A stretch of DNA of 64,000 bases from Gerris lacustris (GCA_951217055.1 OX578280.1:58676633-58740632); one strand, 5' to 3'. Numbered from the stretch's first letter, positions 46,931-59,688 are shown. Notes: generated from the letters alone by a model not told the origin. Numbers and translations: made by a program.

Positions 46931-47861
46931 AATAGTTATTTGTGCACCTAGGGCGTAAAATAAGTCATTATTCCCTGAGAGAAAAAGTTGGTTCTTGAGG
47001 TGAAGCCGAAGGAACCATGGTCCCTAAATCCCGAAGCGAAGCCGAGGGAATTAGAGTTTTTAATTCCCGAGGCGCAGCCGAGAGAGATAATTATAATGGC
47101 GGGAATAATGGCACTTTACTCACGAGGTACAATATTTTATCTCCAGTAGGGAGATAATACACATTTTCGTCCATTGCACAGTTTTTATTTATTATTTTAA
47201 TAAATAACAATAATTATTAGCCCTTTAAATAGCAGATATAAGAGATTTAATATTAAAAACAAATAAGAATTGGAATAAAACTCAAATAGAAGGTTATTTA
47301 GATGCAGGTAAACAATGATAAACAATAAACAGCTTGGTTTTCCGGTGAAATCCGCGTCACGAAGGGGAAGAAGTCCGACGTTTCGCTTCCACTACTGGAA
47401 GCATCTTCAGGGGTGTGGTGCATCGTGATGTTTACTTGAAGCAACGTTGTCTTGTTGTTGCTTCAAATAAAACATCACGATGCACCACACCCCTGAAGAT
47501 GCTTCCAGTAGTGGAAGCGAAACGTCGGACTTCTTCCCCTTCGTGACGCGGATTTCACCGGAAAACCAAGCTGTTTATTACGAGTCTACCCGCGGAAGCC
47601 TACGCACCAAGTTAATGATAAACAAGGTCGAAAAAGCAGTGTCGCCAACCTGATTTCAACAACTTTATTACAATAGCCATTCATTTTCTACCATTTATAA
47701 AATAATTAAGTTGGCAATCCTTACTTTTTCGCCCTACATTACTTTTTCGCCTTACTTTACTTTTTCGCCCTACTTTTACATTTTCTCCCTACTTTTTAAG
47801 TTCAGGGAAGAAAAGACACTTTAGTCCCTCTATACTAACTTTTTCTCCCTACTGGAGATAA
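46931..47861 (+). mobile_element. Family F foldback element, copy 2
   Basis: Starts AATAGTTATTTGTGCACCTA and has one array of CGAAGCC hairpin units (46995-47090). It crosses directly from TTTTATCTCCAGTAGGGAGA to ACACATTTTC, where copy 1 has about 690 bp more. It ends TCTCCCTACTGGAGATAA. It is interrupted by a palindromic insertion at 47326-47613. Confidence 0.75.
47326..47613. mobile_element. Palindromic insertion with perfect 110-bp arms
   Basis: The identical 12-bp AATGATAAACAA flanks it (47314-47325 and 47614-47625), and family F copy 1 shows the uninterrupted site (AACAATGATAAATCTG, about 37690). Arms 47324-47433 and 47470-47579 are exact reverse complements over 110 bp. GAAGCAAC and GTTGCTTC extend the pairing into the 36-bp centre. 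The right arm contains CCTGAAGATGCTTCC, AGTAGT and GGAAGCGAAACGTCGG, a stem-loop motif. The variable-length duplication and inverted structure resemble 5'-truncated Penelope-like retroelements; that assignment is inference. Confidence 0.85.
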
Positions 47862-47879
47862 AATACATTTACTCAAATT

Positions 47880-49149
47880 TTAAAAGATCAATAGCAAATG
47901 TTTTATACATCCAATAATTTAATTTAAATAAAATAATGCAGTAAGTAGGAAGACTATACCTATAAATTCCATATAAGATGGAAGAATACAAAAAAAGATA
48001 ATATTTTAATATATATATTCCTAGTTTTAATTTATTTTTTCAATATACGATAAAGAAGTTTGAAAAGAGACACTTTCTATAAAATAGAAGGGTGGAAATT
48101 TCAGAGCGTTAAAACATGGAGATAGGAAAAAAGCATTACGATAGTTATCACAAATTATGATGGTGTTTAGAAAAAAAGGTCAGAGTTGGAGTCATTTCGT
48201 TATCAACCCTTATTGACGCTGATGTTATAGGACTTCTATTACAAGGATGCTAGAAAAAAACTTCGACTGAAATTATATCTGTCTAGTCGAGTAACTCTAG
48301 ACTCTAGAAAATATAGGACTGCTCCTAAGTTATAATAAAATAAATATGAATACTTATAAAGCTTTGGATAATTAACGTTATCATTATTCTTTACCCTATG
48401 AAAAGAAAATAATTAAACAATCTAAAGATTGTATTATAGTATTAAAGCTGAATTAATTCTAACAATTCCAAAAAGATTTTTCTTTTTAAATGAAATAATA
48501 ATAATGTTAAAATCTGAGCTCACATCAAGCAAGGCCAAGTTCCAGCAAGCATGCAGCTATCTTTTCTGGAACAAATTCATCAGGTTTTTCTCGCCCTCAT
48601 ATCTCTGCTTCCTCTTAATGATGGGCTTTTGAAGTTTGAAACATAGATTGAGCTTAAAGCTTAGGACGCATAAAAAATGAGCCCTTAATATTAAGCCTTT
48701 TCCGAAGGAAAAAGTTTCAATATTTGCATTTTTTTTTGTTACTGACTCGCTCTTCATCAAAACTATAAGTGAATTCCAGAGTAGAAGTCTTGCTCATGAA
48801 AGTAGAAGTTAAGTGAGGTTATGGACAGAAGTAAGAACAGACTTGGCCACAATATATCACTACTTTAATAGGCTGACTTTGTTGGGAGGGGATCTGTAAC
48901 TTAGGACTTAGGCCTTTTTTCACGGTTAGGTTTTTGTTGGGGATTATAAGTTCCATATAGATACCCTAGAAGCACGCTAAACGACGGAGTTCTGATATTG
49001 TAATGTGCGACACCTTTACTACAAATATATATTTAAGTAATTTAAAATGGTTGACAATCATTACCATATTGCGATAATGGAAGTTTCAAATTCGCATATA
49101 AAATATATATAGGTAAATATAAACCGTTTAAATTCGTCTTTAGAAAAAG
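47880..49149. other. AT-rich stretch with no recognised feature
   Basis: Opposed 67-codon frames at 48429-48632 and 48557-48760 look like chance. No transposon ends seen. Confidence 0.45.
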
Positions 49150-49430
49150 TTCATGATCAAGTTATGCTAACTATCTACTACAAAAATAGTATTGACGGAA
49201 TTATTATTTGGAACAAGAAATTACCGATGCATTGTCCAATGTTGTTTAAAAACAGTTAAAATAATGCATCATCAAAGTTGTTTCTTAGAGAAATGTAAAT
49301 TTTGTTTGTTGGACAATATTCGCCCAATGTTTGCCAGTTTACAAGATAAGGAGTCACGGAGGAATATACCTTAATTCCATACTACGGAATTAACCGGACT
49401 TAAGTGAGGCCAATGTTTAAAATGTGTCAT
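49150..49430 (+). pseudogene. Possible mariner-family transposase remnant
   Basis: In the frame at 49192-49374 the residues EKCKFCLLDNIRPMFAS resemble the mariner signature NRKGVILLHDNARPHVA around the second catalytic aspartate. The residues before it (YRCIVQCCLKTVKIMHHQ) sit where mariner has a YCQQLDRLN-type helix. The frame closes shortly after, where mariner would continue to its PPYSPDL motif. No terminal repeats were found. The match is short and the call is tentative. Confidence 0.35.
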
Positions 49431-49593
49431 AAATTTGTTTATATGTTTGTGCACTTAAAAATACTGTTTAATGCCGTTATCTTAAGTACAATAGAATACA
49501 CTACAATAAGTAAAAACAAATAATAAATAAACCGGACTTTATAACGATTAATTTGCAAAAATATATGTTTAGACGGTTAATAAGTTATAATTG

Positions 49594-49788
<195 letters not shown>

Positions 49789-49799
49789 CAAAAATGACA

Positions 49800-52239
49800 T
49801 CGTCCTTAAACTATCTAAGAATAGTTGATTGATGGATAACATCAAAACGATGCTTGAAATATGATAAATTGTCAGATCCTTTATTTTTCTTAATTGAATA
49901 TATGGAAATAAGAGAGAGTTTACTACGAAACTTAGAAGTAACAATATTGTTTTTTCTCCCTTCACACGTAACTACAGAAGATAAAATATGACAATCAGAT
50001 AAAACTGATATAAAACAATATTTATTGTAATATTTTAATAATAATGTACAAAACTAAATACATATGTATCTTATCCAACTGAATATGAATATCTAATAAT
50101 TATATACTCTATCTCACTCCATGTATATATATATATATGGAGAATATATATTATACTCCATGTATAAATATATATATTTTCAATGTCTAAGAGTTTATAA
50201 TAAACTGTTAAAGGAAGATAGACGACTATATTTTTCTTGAGTAATGCAAATATTTTTAAAACAAGGCAAAAATATTAGTTTGGAGAAAATTGACACGTGA
50301 AAATAAAGGAAACAATTAATCATTGATTGTAATTGCATGCAAATTTTTAAAGTTTAAAAAAAAAGTTTCACTCAAGTTAAAAAAGAGGATATATGTATAT
50401 TTATATTTTATTGGTTGTCTAATGATAAATGATGAGTTTAAAAACTATAAATAACAAAATAAAAACCGAATGAGAAGTACCAACAGGTTTAATTTGTGTT
50501 TCGGAAACGTTTGATTTTCAAAAGTTCAATTTTTATATATTTTCAGATTCATTTTTGTAATTAAAAATATTTTCAATTTAAAAAAATATATATATATCTA
50601 TTTGATAGTTACTCCCTCAACCAGTTTCTGGGTTCTTTAATGAATGTTTTGTACGAGCCTGGTCGTTAAGATTTTTTTTTATAGTTTAATTACCACGGTA
50701 ACGGTATTACGATGTAAACAACTTAATCCCTTTTAATAAAGATTTTAAACCGGATAAACTAATCAATTTTAATTTTTAGTTGGTTTTTGAATATTTTTAT
50801 AAAGATGTCAAAAAATTTACGCTTTTTGTAACATCATATTTTTTAAGAACACCGATTTTTCCAAACCATTAATTTAGTAGAGGGTAGAATGGAGGGGGAA
50901 AATCCATCTACTAACGAGTTACACATCTAACTCATTTGTTAGCTGTTAAGTTTTAGTCTGTTGTTAGTCGCTATCGTTTTGTTGGAAATTCTATCTTAAA
51001 GCAGACAGTAAAATACTATTTTAATTAATTAATTCTGGAGTACAGAAGAAATTTCCGTCACGCAAAAACCGACATAAAATTGTGCCAGGAAGTTAGGATT
51101 TGACAGGAGGACGATAGATTTTCAGTTATAGTACAATATATTGACGATATGCGGGTAAGTTTCAATAAACGATATTTAAATATTGTGCCAGGAAAGTAGA
51201 ATATAATAGAAGGTGCACTGGTGTTCACTTGTAGTACTATATTTCGCCGATAGAAGTTCTAAATTTTATATAAAATGATATCAGAGCTCCTAGCGGACCA
51301 AATGGTAATCAAAATGGATAAATGTTTCATAATTTCACAACTTAAGATCCATCTACTATAACAAATAGACAAATGTATACTGATTTTCTCCACTTCATGG
51401 AAAACAATTGAAATGTCGATATGTGGATTCAATGCCCAAAAACATTTTTTCAATGTTACTATTTGGACAATAAAATTGTTAATTACACTCATTACATTAT
51501 ATTTGCCTAAAAATATTTTTTTAAAAAAAAGTGTTGTAAAGAGGAACGAAGTAGGTCAGAGGAGCACAAAACTAATAAAAAGAAGACAGCTCTTATTGCA
51601 GTGACACCTGCTGGCTCAATTGTTTTATAATACACAGTGGCTTTATAAGAGTAAGAAGATGGCATTCAGGCTTGCCAAGAATAATCAAAATTTATAAAAA
51701 CAAATGAAATATAAGTGTCTTTAGAATTGGATTACTTACCTGTATACTAAACATCATAACAGTAATTTTAGGTAATTTATTTAGGTAATAGACTACAACA
51801 ATTATTCAATATTTTAAATACCAAATGTATTAATAGCTATGTTACCGGGTATTTAAATTATCATGATAGTAAATCAAAAGAAATTACCATTTTGTACTCA
51901 CATACAGGAGGAATTACGTTTGGTAAAAAAAAATACTAAAGGAAATAAAGGAACAAAAGGAAAGAAGAACTATGAGATAATATAATTTTTAGATTAAAGG
52001 AATAGAGAATATATTCAGTCAAATTGTGTCTAAATGTCGACACAATAGTATAATTGAGGATCAGCGCGAATTTGAGCTCGTTTCAAAGTTAAAAAGTCGA
52101 TATTTTCAAAATGGTGGCTGTTCAGGACAACCTGAACTCCTTTTTTTTCTATTTTATATAGGGCATTTTGAAATCCTTTTATGTGTATCAATTAATAGGA
52201 ATATTTTATATTTTATACAGTTTATGTAATAAATCCGTC
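49800..52239. other. AT-rich stretch, only small palindromes
   Basis: CTCCATGTATATA...TATATGGAG (50117-50142) is a small palindrome. The block around TTGTGCCAGGAA is repeated at 51078 and 51183. No gene recognised. Confidence 0.45.
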
Positions 52240-53035
52240 TAGATACTAGACCCGCTACGCATCATAACCTTAAACCCAGGTTCAGTTATTCTTCAGATCC
52301 ACCTCCAAGAGCTATGAAGAAATTATTCAGTCTGTTGTTGATTCTATGCTAGCAAGCATGACTGTGTGATTAAGAACCCTTGTGAGTGCTAGTTGTCCCT
52401 GGCATCCAGGTTTAATTTATTTATCCTGGATGCCAGGTAAATTTAGAGTTTTCTTTAATATGTTCTTTGGCATTGGACAGAGATTAGTTTAAGTGGAAGT
52501 TGAGTTGACAGTTGACTCAAAGCAAGCAAGTGGCTTTTGTTTATTTTTATGTTGTTGTTATTCGGCGGGTTAACCCTAGTTATCTGGGTTAGCTCATTTG
52601 TTCTGGCTTCCAGGCAAATATTTATACTTATTTCGGCGTGTTAACCCAGGTATCTGGGTTAGCTCATTTGTCCTGGCTTCCAGGCAAATATTTATACTTA
52701 TTAACTCTTCCTTGGCGTCCAGAAGAGTTATTTGGCTCAGTTTTGGCGGGATCTTCCCATCTCCTCCAAGTTACGAGAGGAACTGCAACGCAGCTACACT
52801 TCAGCTCAACTCTTCTCAGCTCTCCACAGCTAATCTCTCCATATTAATTTATAAGCTTTTACGTTTCACATTTTATTATTATAATATGCTCACTTTTATA
52901 CTTATTTTAATATTTAAAATACAGCTATTTACAGTCCACTAGCTCTGACTCTTTGTGTTATTTATTTATTATTATTTCTATCATACTAGTTCGTGGCCAG
53001 GTCAGGACTAACCCCCCCTGGTCCGAACAGTGGCT
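52240..53035 (+). repeat. LTR-like GC-richer region with tandem units
   Basis: The region contains an inverted pair CCTGGCATCCAGG/CCTGGATGCCAGG (52399-52437), a tandem duplication (52561-52701), AT-rich polyadenylation-like sequence (52850-52920), and a GC end CTGGTCCGAACA followed by GTGGCTGATATC. It could be a solo LTR ending at about 53029, but I cannot place its 5' end. The overlapping frames at 52598-52942 and 52638-52847 translate the tandem units and are probably not genes. Confidence 0.35.
52561..52701 (+). repeat. Tandem duplication of a 70-71-bp unit
   Basis: Units 52561-52631 and 52632-52701 differ at about five positions. Each has TTCGGCG(G/T)GTTAACCC, ATCTGGGTTAGCTCATTTGT and TGGCTTCCAGGCAAATATTT. 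Confidence 0.9.
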
Positions 53036-53689
53036 GATATCAAAACGAAATTTTATCAGCTTTAATTTAACAATTTTTTGCTAGTGATAGTTTCGGAGAT
53101 ATGAGCAAAACACTAACAAAAAAGTAACCTTTAAGGTCCTTCTCCCTCTAGCTCACACCCTCCTACTAGAACTTTTAATTTTCTTCAAACTAAAGTACCA
53201 AGGAACAGTTGTGTTGATTTGTCTCATTTTACTGGTCTACAGATAGAGAACATATAACAATAAATGAATACCATAAAAAAATCATCAAACTTTACGAAAA
53301 TAGACAATGAAACTCCTTTTTGATCGATTAAATACCTGGATTGTAAACTTCAAACTCAAACCGACTTTCATTTGAAGAATCCAAAAATAGAACGAAACAA
53401 AAGGCAGACATAATAATTCTACCTCCTATTCAATACTGAAAGCACAATCTTCTGCTCAATTGACTCATTAAGCCAGACTTAAATAAAAAAATACAAAATA
53501 CAAATAATTTTTGTGGAAAAACTGAAGAGTTATCATCAATCTCACGATTAAACAATAGATAGTCGTTCATTCTTAATTAAAGTACTTGAAATTTGAAGTA
53601 CGTACAATACATATTTTTTGGTAAAAATACATTACTTAATACTTAATTAGTGTGTAGGTATAGTTTATATACCTTTTCCACATTATATT

Positions 53690-54095
53690 ATAACATACTA
53701 AAATTATGTTATACTTTTAAAAAACATTAGTTATAATTAATTTAATTTTTTCCCCTCCTTTTATTTTAAATCTGTGAAAATGTTTTGATTTTTTACTCGA
53801 ATAAAAGTATTAATTTAGCAAAATTTAATAAGCAGAGAAAGTTTAAATTAATATTAATATTACCAACTATGGGCAACATTCGACATACTATCCAAATTTT
53901 ATAAAAATCAAGTACTTTTGAAGATGTAGTTGTAAATAATTGTATGTTTGTGTGCATGTTGAAGAGAAAAAATTGGTACAGAAGGTTAAAAACGTATATG
54001 GGACTAACAATGGGCTAATTATGACCTACTATCCAAAATTTATTAAAATCGGAAGAGTAGTTTTTAAGATATGTTGGTTAGCAACATATCTTAAA
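53690..54095 (+). repeat. Family A repeat, copy 7, ending in a hairpin junction
   Basis: It is collinear with 27120-27455 (TTTTTTACTCGAATAAAAGT, GGGCTAATTATGACCTAC, ATTAAAATCGGAAGAGTAGT). Instead of the GACA run it ends with TTTTTAAGATATGTTG, GTTAG, CAACATATCTTAAAAA, a perfect 16-bp hairpin. The family A tail is absent. Confidence 0.7.
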
Positions 54096-54459
54096 AATGT
54101 TGATCCCTTTCAGGAAGAATAAAACGAAGGAATTAACACCCTTCTTATTCAGATACTGTTTGATGATAATAGATGTTTAAAATTTTACTTCCTGCAACAC
54201 TTTACTACTCTGTGATTACTTTGAAAAAAGAAATCATGGATTTTAACCACTAGTGGTTGAAAATTACTATAATATAGTTATCCTTCCTCGATGTTTCAGT
54301 TTATTCGGGCCCATGTTCTGCAGCCCTACCAATGTAGGAAAGCTGGTGGCAAAAAATTGTCCTATTGCTCCAGCTTACTTACTACCACAGCCGATTTTTC
54401 CATGGGAGACCCCTAGCTCCAATAACAGTTCTTGTGTATCTAATTCTTAAGTTCAAATA

Positions 54460-55440
54460 TTCTTATGGTGTTTACCAAATTTGATGGACAGTAATATCTT
54501 TGTCAAAATAATAATTCAGAGATATTAAAAGTAATATAACCACATGCAGATTTTAACCAGAAAAGCTTGATACACGAAAGGACAACTAATGTTGCAATAT
54601 AGTATATTATACAGTATATAATTAAATAAACTGCACTTGTTATTCAGAGAAATATATACATTTAGAATAAAAATACACATTAATGTAATCAGAGCAAATA
54701 AATCCTAAATAAAATGTCAGATATATTTAAATCAAAACTAATTTCAAAATACACAAATTTAAATTTATAGTGATATTTAATCTAAATGAATCTCTTTTAG
54801 CATTTAATCAAAAATAAATAAATTACAATAAAACATGGAAATTTAATAAATTAAAATTTAAAAAAGAAAAAAAAAATATATAAAAAAAACTGATTTGTCA
54901 GTATAAATTAAATAAATGATATAATAAACTTTAAATCGACCAAAAATTAAAAATATTGTCCTTAATTATAAAATATACATTTTTAAAAAAAAAGATAATT
55001 AGAAAAAAAAAAAAAATGAATGAAATGTCGATAAAAACCATTCATCAACCTTAATTTACATAAGTCAATGTATTTATTATAATAAGCCATATTTTCGCAA
55101 AAGAATCTCTTTCTCTTTTGAACTTGAATGGATATAACTATTTGGCGAATGGTTGGGATAGCTATAATTCATAACTTTCAGTGTTGCTTATTGCTTATTC
55201 CGAACTACTTATTAGTGAAATATACCGCTGAAAGAAACACCACGATATTATCAGTTTGTATCAATGATTTTTTTTTATTGTTTAATGCTTCCCTTGAGCT
55301 GATAAAACCGGTTCTGTGTTGTTTCAAAAAGTAGTTTTTTGTTAAGCAAATTCTTCCATAGATGAGTCAGATACAAGAGTAGTTCAGAAGGACCTTAAAA
55401 ACTTTTTTTTCTCTTTTATTTATAACTTAACCACTTTGCA
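54460..55440. other. AT-rich stretch with no recognised feature
   Basis: No gene, terminal repeat or RNA recognised. A slightly GC-richer patch just upstream (54290-54430) has a 65-codon frame with no known domain. Confidence 0.45.
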
Positions 55441-55457
55441 TACACACACATGTGTAC

Positions 55458-55579
<122 letters not shown>

Positions 55580-56739
55580 AATAAAATAGAGTAAAAATAT
55601 AATAAGAAAAAGAAGTAATTTGTGGGTTTAGAGGTAAAGTCACGTTTTTTTGTTGTTTTTTTAATTTTGTATGACCTCGAAAAATGTCTCAAATATGTAT
55701 TAAAAAATAGTTGTGTATTTTTTTATTATTTTTTTTTTTTAAAGAGGGAATACATGCATGTAAATATTTACAAACACAGTTTATATAATTTATACTAAAA
55801 TATTTATTTCTGTACCCACTAATATTTAGTTTCATCGTACCACTATAGTTTTTTTTTTCTAATTCCAAAACTTAATAGGATGGCTAGGAAGAGTTTCAAT
55901 AATTTTTTGTGATTTATTGAGTTTTTATGTTTTATAGCTATGGATAAGTTAAAAAAATAAATGATTTATAATATCTAGGCGAAAAAAAATATGTTAATAA
56001 AAGTTGTTAGCCTTATTATATAGACGATTAAAAAGTGAATAACGTTTAAAATTCGATTTATTGAATTTTATTCGATTTATTTATTTACTTTACAAGAATG
56101 CTCACGCAAAAAAAATGCGTTGCAAATTATTTTATTCCTTTACCAGAAAAACCAAGCGAGTTTATAAAAGGAATATAGATTTAATTTATCAGCTACAATT
56201 AGAGTATCAAGATTAATTATTTAAATGCAAACAAATCTCTGCAGGCACTTGAAATACAGTAAAATCAGAAAAATGAGTCAAGTTACTGATGACACGGATT
56301 AAAATACCTTCAATGTATGAACGTTTTTTATTTATTAGACCGTAATAACTGATTCCACTTTGATTCTTAGGATGGTCTTGAATCTTTGGTTGTCTAACTT
56401 CAACTTTACACAATACGGATGCTTTTGGCTAAATTTGGTCGGATCAAATCAATAATAATAAATAAGACAAACCTAGGGAAATCTGTCATTGAAACTTATA
56501 ACTTAGGTAATTAATTATTAACGACTTGTCATTACAATAATTATTATGGTAAAGAGCGGTTTTCTCAACCCTAACCTACAGATATAGGATTGCACTACAG
56601 ATTATAATAAATCCAGGAAAACATTAAACGAAAGGATTTAATGAAACTGCGTTAAGCGGATTCAGTTAATTAATCAAATGATCACTTCAAACAACAAATA
56701 GGTTTAGTTTATTTTAAAGCTGTGGGTCCAATTTAGGTT
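55580..56739. other. AT-rich stretch with no recognised feature
   Basis: No gene, terminal repeat or RNA recognised. Confidence 0.5.
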
Positions 56740-56769
56740 CGTAAGAAATCGACTAAAACTCAATAATTA

Positions 56770-56815
56770 CGATAAGCGTTTCGGCCTAGCCAGCCATTTT
56801 CAAGCCTAAAAATAA
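56770..56815 (-). repeat. CGAAACG stem-loop motif
   Basis: On the minus strand: GGCTTGAAAATGGC, TGGCTA, GGCCGAAACGCTTATCG. It has the same layout (TGAARATG, stem, CGAAACG) as the motif in the 47.5-kb palindrome, with different stem bases. Confidence 0.45.
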
Positions 56816-57475
56816 TAATATATAGGTTCTTAACTACAATATGGCGTCGAAACAGAAGAAAACAAAATTTATGGACTAGGACTAGATATCATTAATATGT
56901 ACCTGCCAGTTTACCCTAAATTAGATCCACAGCTATAAAGATAATTAAGGGTACTCTCCTGCCAACTTACATGAAAATAGGTTTAGTTTTGTCGGATAAT
57001 ATGAAAAATTGCTCCGATTATTATTTAATTAACAATAAAAATAAATAAAATATGTTTTTCAAATAATACTTCTACGTAGAATAATCAACAGCGTGAATGC
57101 GTTGTATGGAATTTTCAGAGGGATCAGCTGAATTAAATCATCTGATTTCTGGCTATGAATTAACAAATAATAATTTATTTTGTATTATAAACAAAATCTT
57201 TTATTTAAGAATACTTCATTCATGAGTGGTTAGGTATAAAAATAATTGACAGGAACTCATTTTTTTTTTAATATTACCTTATTCTTTAAACTAAATCATT
57301 GCTGTAAGTTAATAAATGTACATATAATACAAAAAAAATATGAATATTGGAAAAAACTTCGCTTAAGAATACACTTATTTAAATATACAACCTACGATTT
57401 CCAGTTATTTATTATTATCAATGTTTGCAGCGGAAATGCAAGCACAATATAATTAAAAGGAAAGATAACAAAAAA

Positions 57476-57960
57476 AAGCGAGCGGAAGAAAAAAGATGTT
57501 GGATAGAAACGGAACGAAACTGGGCGTCACGGTGTCTCGAAGAGAACAGGGCTTAAGAGGCCTGTCATGAACAGAAAACTCCCGAGTATAACCGCAGACA
57601 AAACACCCCTACAGTACAGGAAACAACAGGAAGAATAAATCAAAAGAGCAAGCTAGTGTGAAAGGTAAAGAAGCATAGATATGAACATGAGGTACAGACA
57701 CGAAGCTAGAGCAAAACGGATAGATAATACAACTCTTAACAAGACTTGCTCTGCCCACCTTATAATACACAACACATGAAACAAGAAAACCAATAATAAA
57801 CCATACAACTAAACACCGACATCAAGTAATCAAAAGGTGCGGAAGTGTGGCCGGTGTACTGAGTCATAACCAAACCACATGAAACAAGATAAGCATGCAT
57901 TTAAACAGACAGGCGACAAAATATATACGACATCCTCTTCTTAGACTAATCTAGGAGAGG
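57476..57960. other. GC-richer, purine-rich block of unknown origin
   Basis: Base composition differs from both flanks: purine-rich on the + strand with little T. No open frame over 60 codons and no terminal repeats. It may be a decayed retroelement. Confidence 0.35.
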
Positions 57961-58145
57961 AAACCATTCTAAACTTACATTTAACTTGGAACCGATATTA
58001 ATTAACTAGTACATTTTATCTTACCATAAATCTCATACCCTCTATATTGATACAATACTATATTAGTTATTGTAAATTTACATTATGTAATAGCGTAAGT
58101 AAAGGGACTTAAAAAACACACATTTTTAACTTGTAAGTAAAATAT

Positions 58146-58238
58146 ACCCCCGCACCGGGACTCGAACCACAACGACAGGTAAGAGCACCTGTAACGGATT
58201 AATAGGAGGACCCGTGGTTCGAGTCCCGGTGCGGGGGT
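58146..58238. repeat. tRNA-like inverted repeat, perfect 25-bp arms
   Basis: Arms 58146-58170 and 58214-58238 are exact reverse complements (ACCCCCGCACCGGGACTCGA, then ACCAC). The right arm includes GTGGTTCGAGTCC, a B-box-like T-arm, so a B box reads on both strands. The 43-bp spacer has ACAGGTAAGAGCACCTGT, like the second half of a tRNA D-arm plus anticodon stem, and AGGAGGACCC. The T stem has two mismatches. It is a tRNA-derived foldback and not a clean tRNA gene. Confidence 0.75.
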
Positions 58239-58496
58239 CTATTTTTCTCTGTATGTCTCCCGTAGTTATTGATAATTATAATTTGATTTAAAGTAAAATT
58301 TAATCTTTCCGTAGTATGAATACTACCAAAAACTTAAAAATTTTAACTTGTGAGTAAAGTTAATAACAGTGGTAAGAAAATAATCGGTCCGAGACAACTC
58401 AAAAAAACTTCCTCATATACGAGTTCATAAGTACTTAGACCACTTTTTCCATTTTTGTATTAGTTTTCGTAGGTACATTTAATAATTATTATTGAA

Positions 58497-58985
58497 GTTT
58501 TCATCAAAATTTACCATATTAAACATACTTCTTCTCGGTGGGGAATCGAACCCGGCCTCTCTCCGTCCACGTTTAGAGCTATTTTATCTAGGGAATTTTT
58601 CCCGGAAAACGCTTCTGTCTTTAGATAGATTTGTATTTTAATGGACTACATTTTAGAATTTGTTAATCAAAATCGTCGAAACAGTTTTCGAGACATTTTT
58701 TTCACGTTTTATATCTTTGTGGAATTGCGGCCCCAATTTTGGAGCTAAAATTAATATCTCGATTTCACCTCAGAGATTTTTTTTAACATGTATGCCAAAT
58801 TTCGTCAAAATCGGCCCAGTTGTTAAGGCTCCAACAGTCTGCACAGACGACAGACGTCAAACAGACTTTTTTAAATACCACTTTTTTGGACTAGGGGGAC
58901 CTCAAAACGTGTAAATCCATCAAAGTCTCCAAGTCAAATTTTTCCGCAATCATAATACTTTACTCTTTATATGAGAAAGTTTAAA
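58497..58985 (-). repeat. tRNA-related repeat (family I), copy 2, longer
   Basis: On the minus strand it starts ACTTTCTCATATAAAGAGTA (about 58973) and passes through ACGTTTTGAGGTCCCCCTAG. It continues through a GACGTCTGTCGTCTGTGCAG segment and a core TTTTGACGAAATTTGGCATA. It ends with GGAGAGAGGCCGGGTTCG and ATTCCCC (B box at 58543-58556). The 84-codon plus-strand frame is the core read through (KFVKIGPV) and is not a gene. Confidence 0.65.
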
Positions 58986-58999
58986 AAAGTGTCTCTCCA

Positions 59000-59680
59000 A
59001 AAATTAAAATTCAATTAAAAATCAATTTCAGGTCCTTGGTTAATATCAGTCAAGGGAAAAGAAAATTACAGGGAAAACCATATTGATTTAATCAAACAGT
59101 AAGTACATAATCAGTTTAGAACTTAAGTAATTCACACTTATTAAAAGCAAATCTGATATCACCACCTAACATACTATCAACCAACGAGCTACTACTGAGG
59201 AAAATTATGCATCAAACGTTCAAATCTTCACCCTGTTCAACAAAATCTTGATAAGAACCCTCCAATTTCCTGCAGAGATGATTGTCATCAAAGGAAATTT
59301 ATTTCATTCTATTACCAGAGAGAAAGATATGCTAAGCGTTTTTCCAAATGAAGTAAATAAATTGAAAATTTGACGCTCCGCTTCATTCCGTTATATCACC
59401 ACCCACAAACCACATCTTATAAAAATATGAAAACACCTAAATATTATTAATCTAAGCTTCAAGAACTTTCACACAATATGAATGAAAAAGTAAATGAATT
59501 TGTTCAGAAAATTATTAGTAAAATAAAATTAGTTCAGAATTAATTATTTTAAACAAAAACACTTGAAATTGTAAGCAGTAAACACATGAAGATATCAACT
59601 GTGCTATAAAAATGATAAAAAATTGTATTTTAAAAACCATTTTTATAGTTTCTTTTTGTTTGTCCCTTTTCTTATATATA
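59000..59680. other. AT-rich stretch with no recognised feature
   Basis: No gene, terminal repeat or RNA recognised. Confidence 0.5.
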
Positions 59681-59688
59681 ATAAAGCG

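Noticed and set aside
47489..47530. Active hammerhead ribozyme
   Set aside because: The second strand of stem III and the NUH cleavage triplet in the right place cannot be identified. It is kept only as a motif of interest.
52598..52942. 114- and 69-codon frames as a repeat protein
   Set aside because: The apparent protein repeat is the 70-bp DNA tandem duplication read in shifted frames, and its length is not a multiple of three in both units.
58146..58238. Functional tRNA gene
   Set aside because: The T stem has mismatches, no proper D-arm start or 7-nt anticodon loop can be placed, and the arms extend beyond an acceptor stem.
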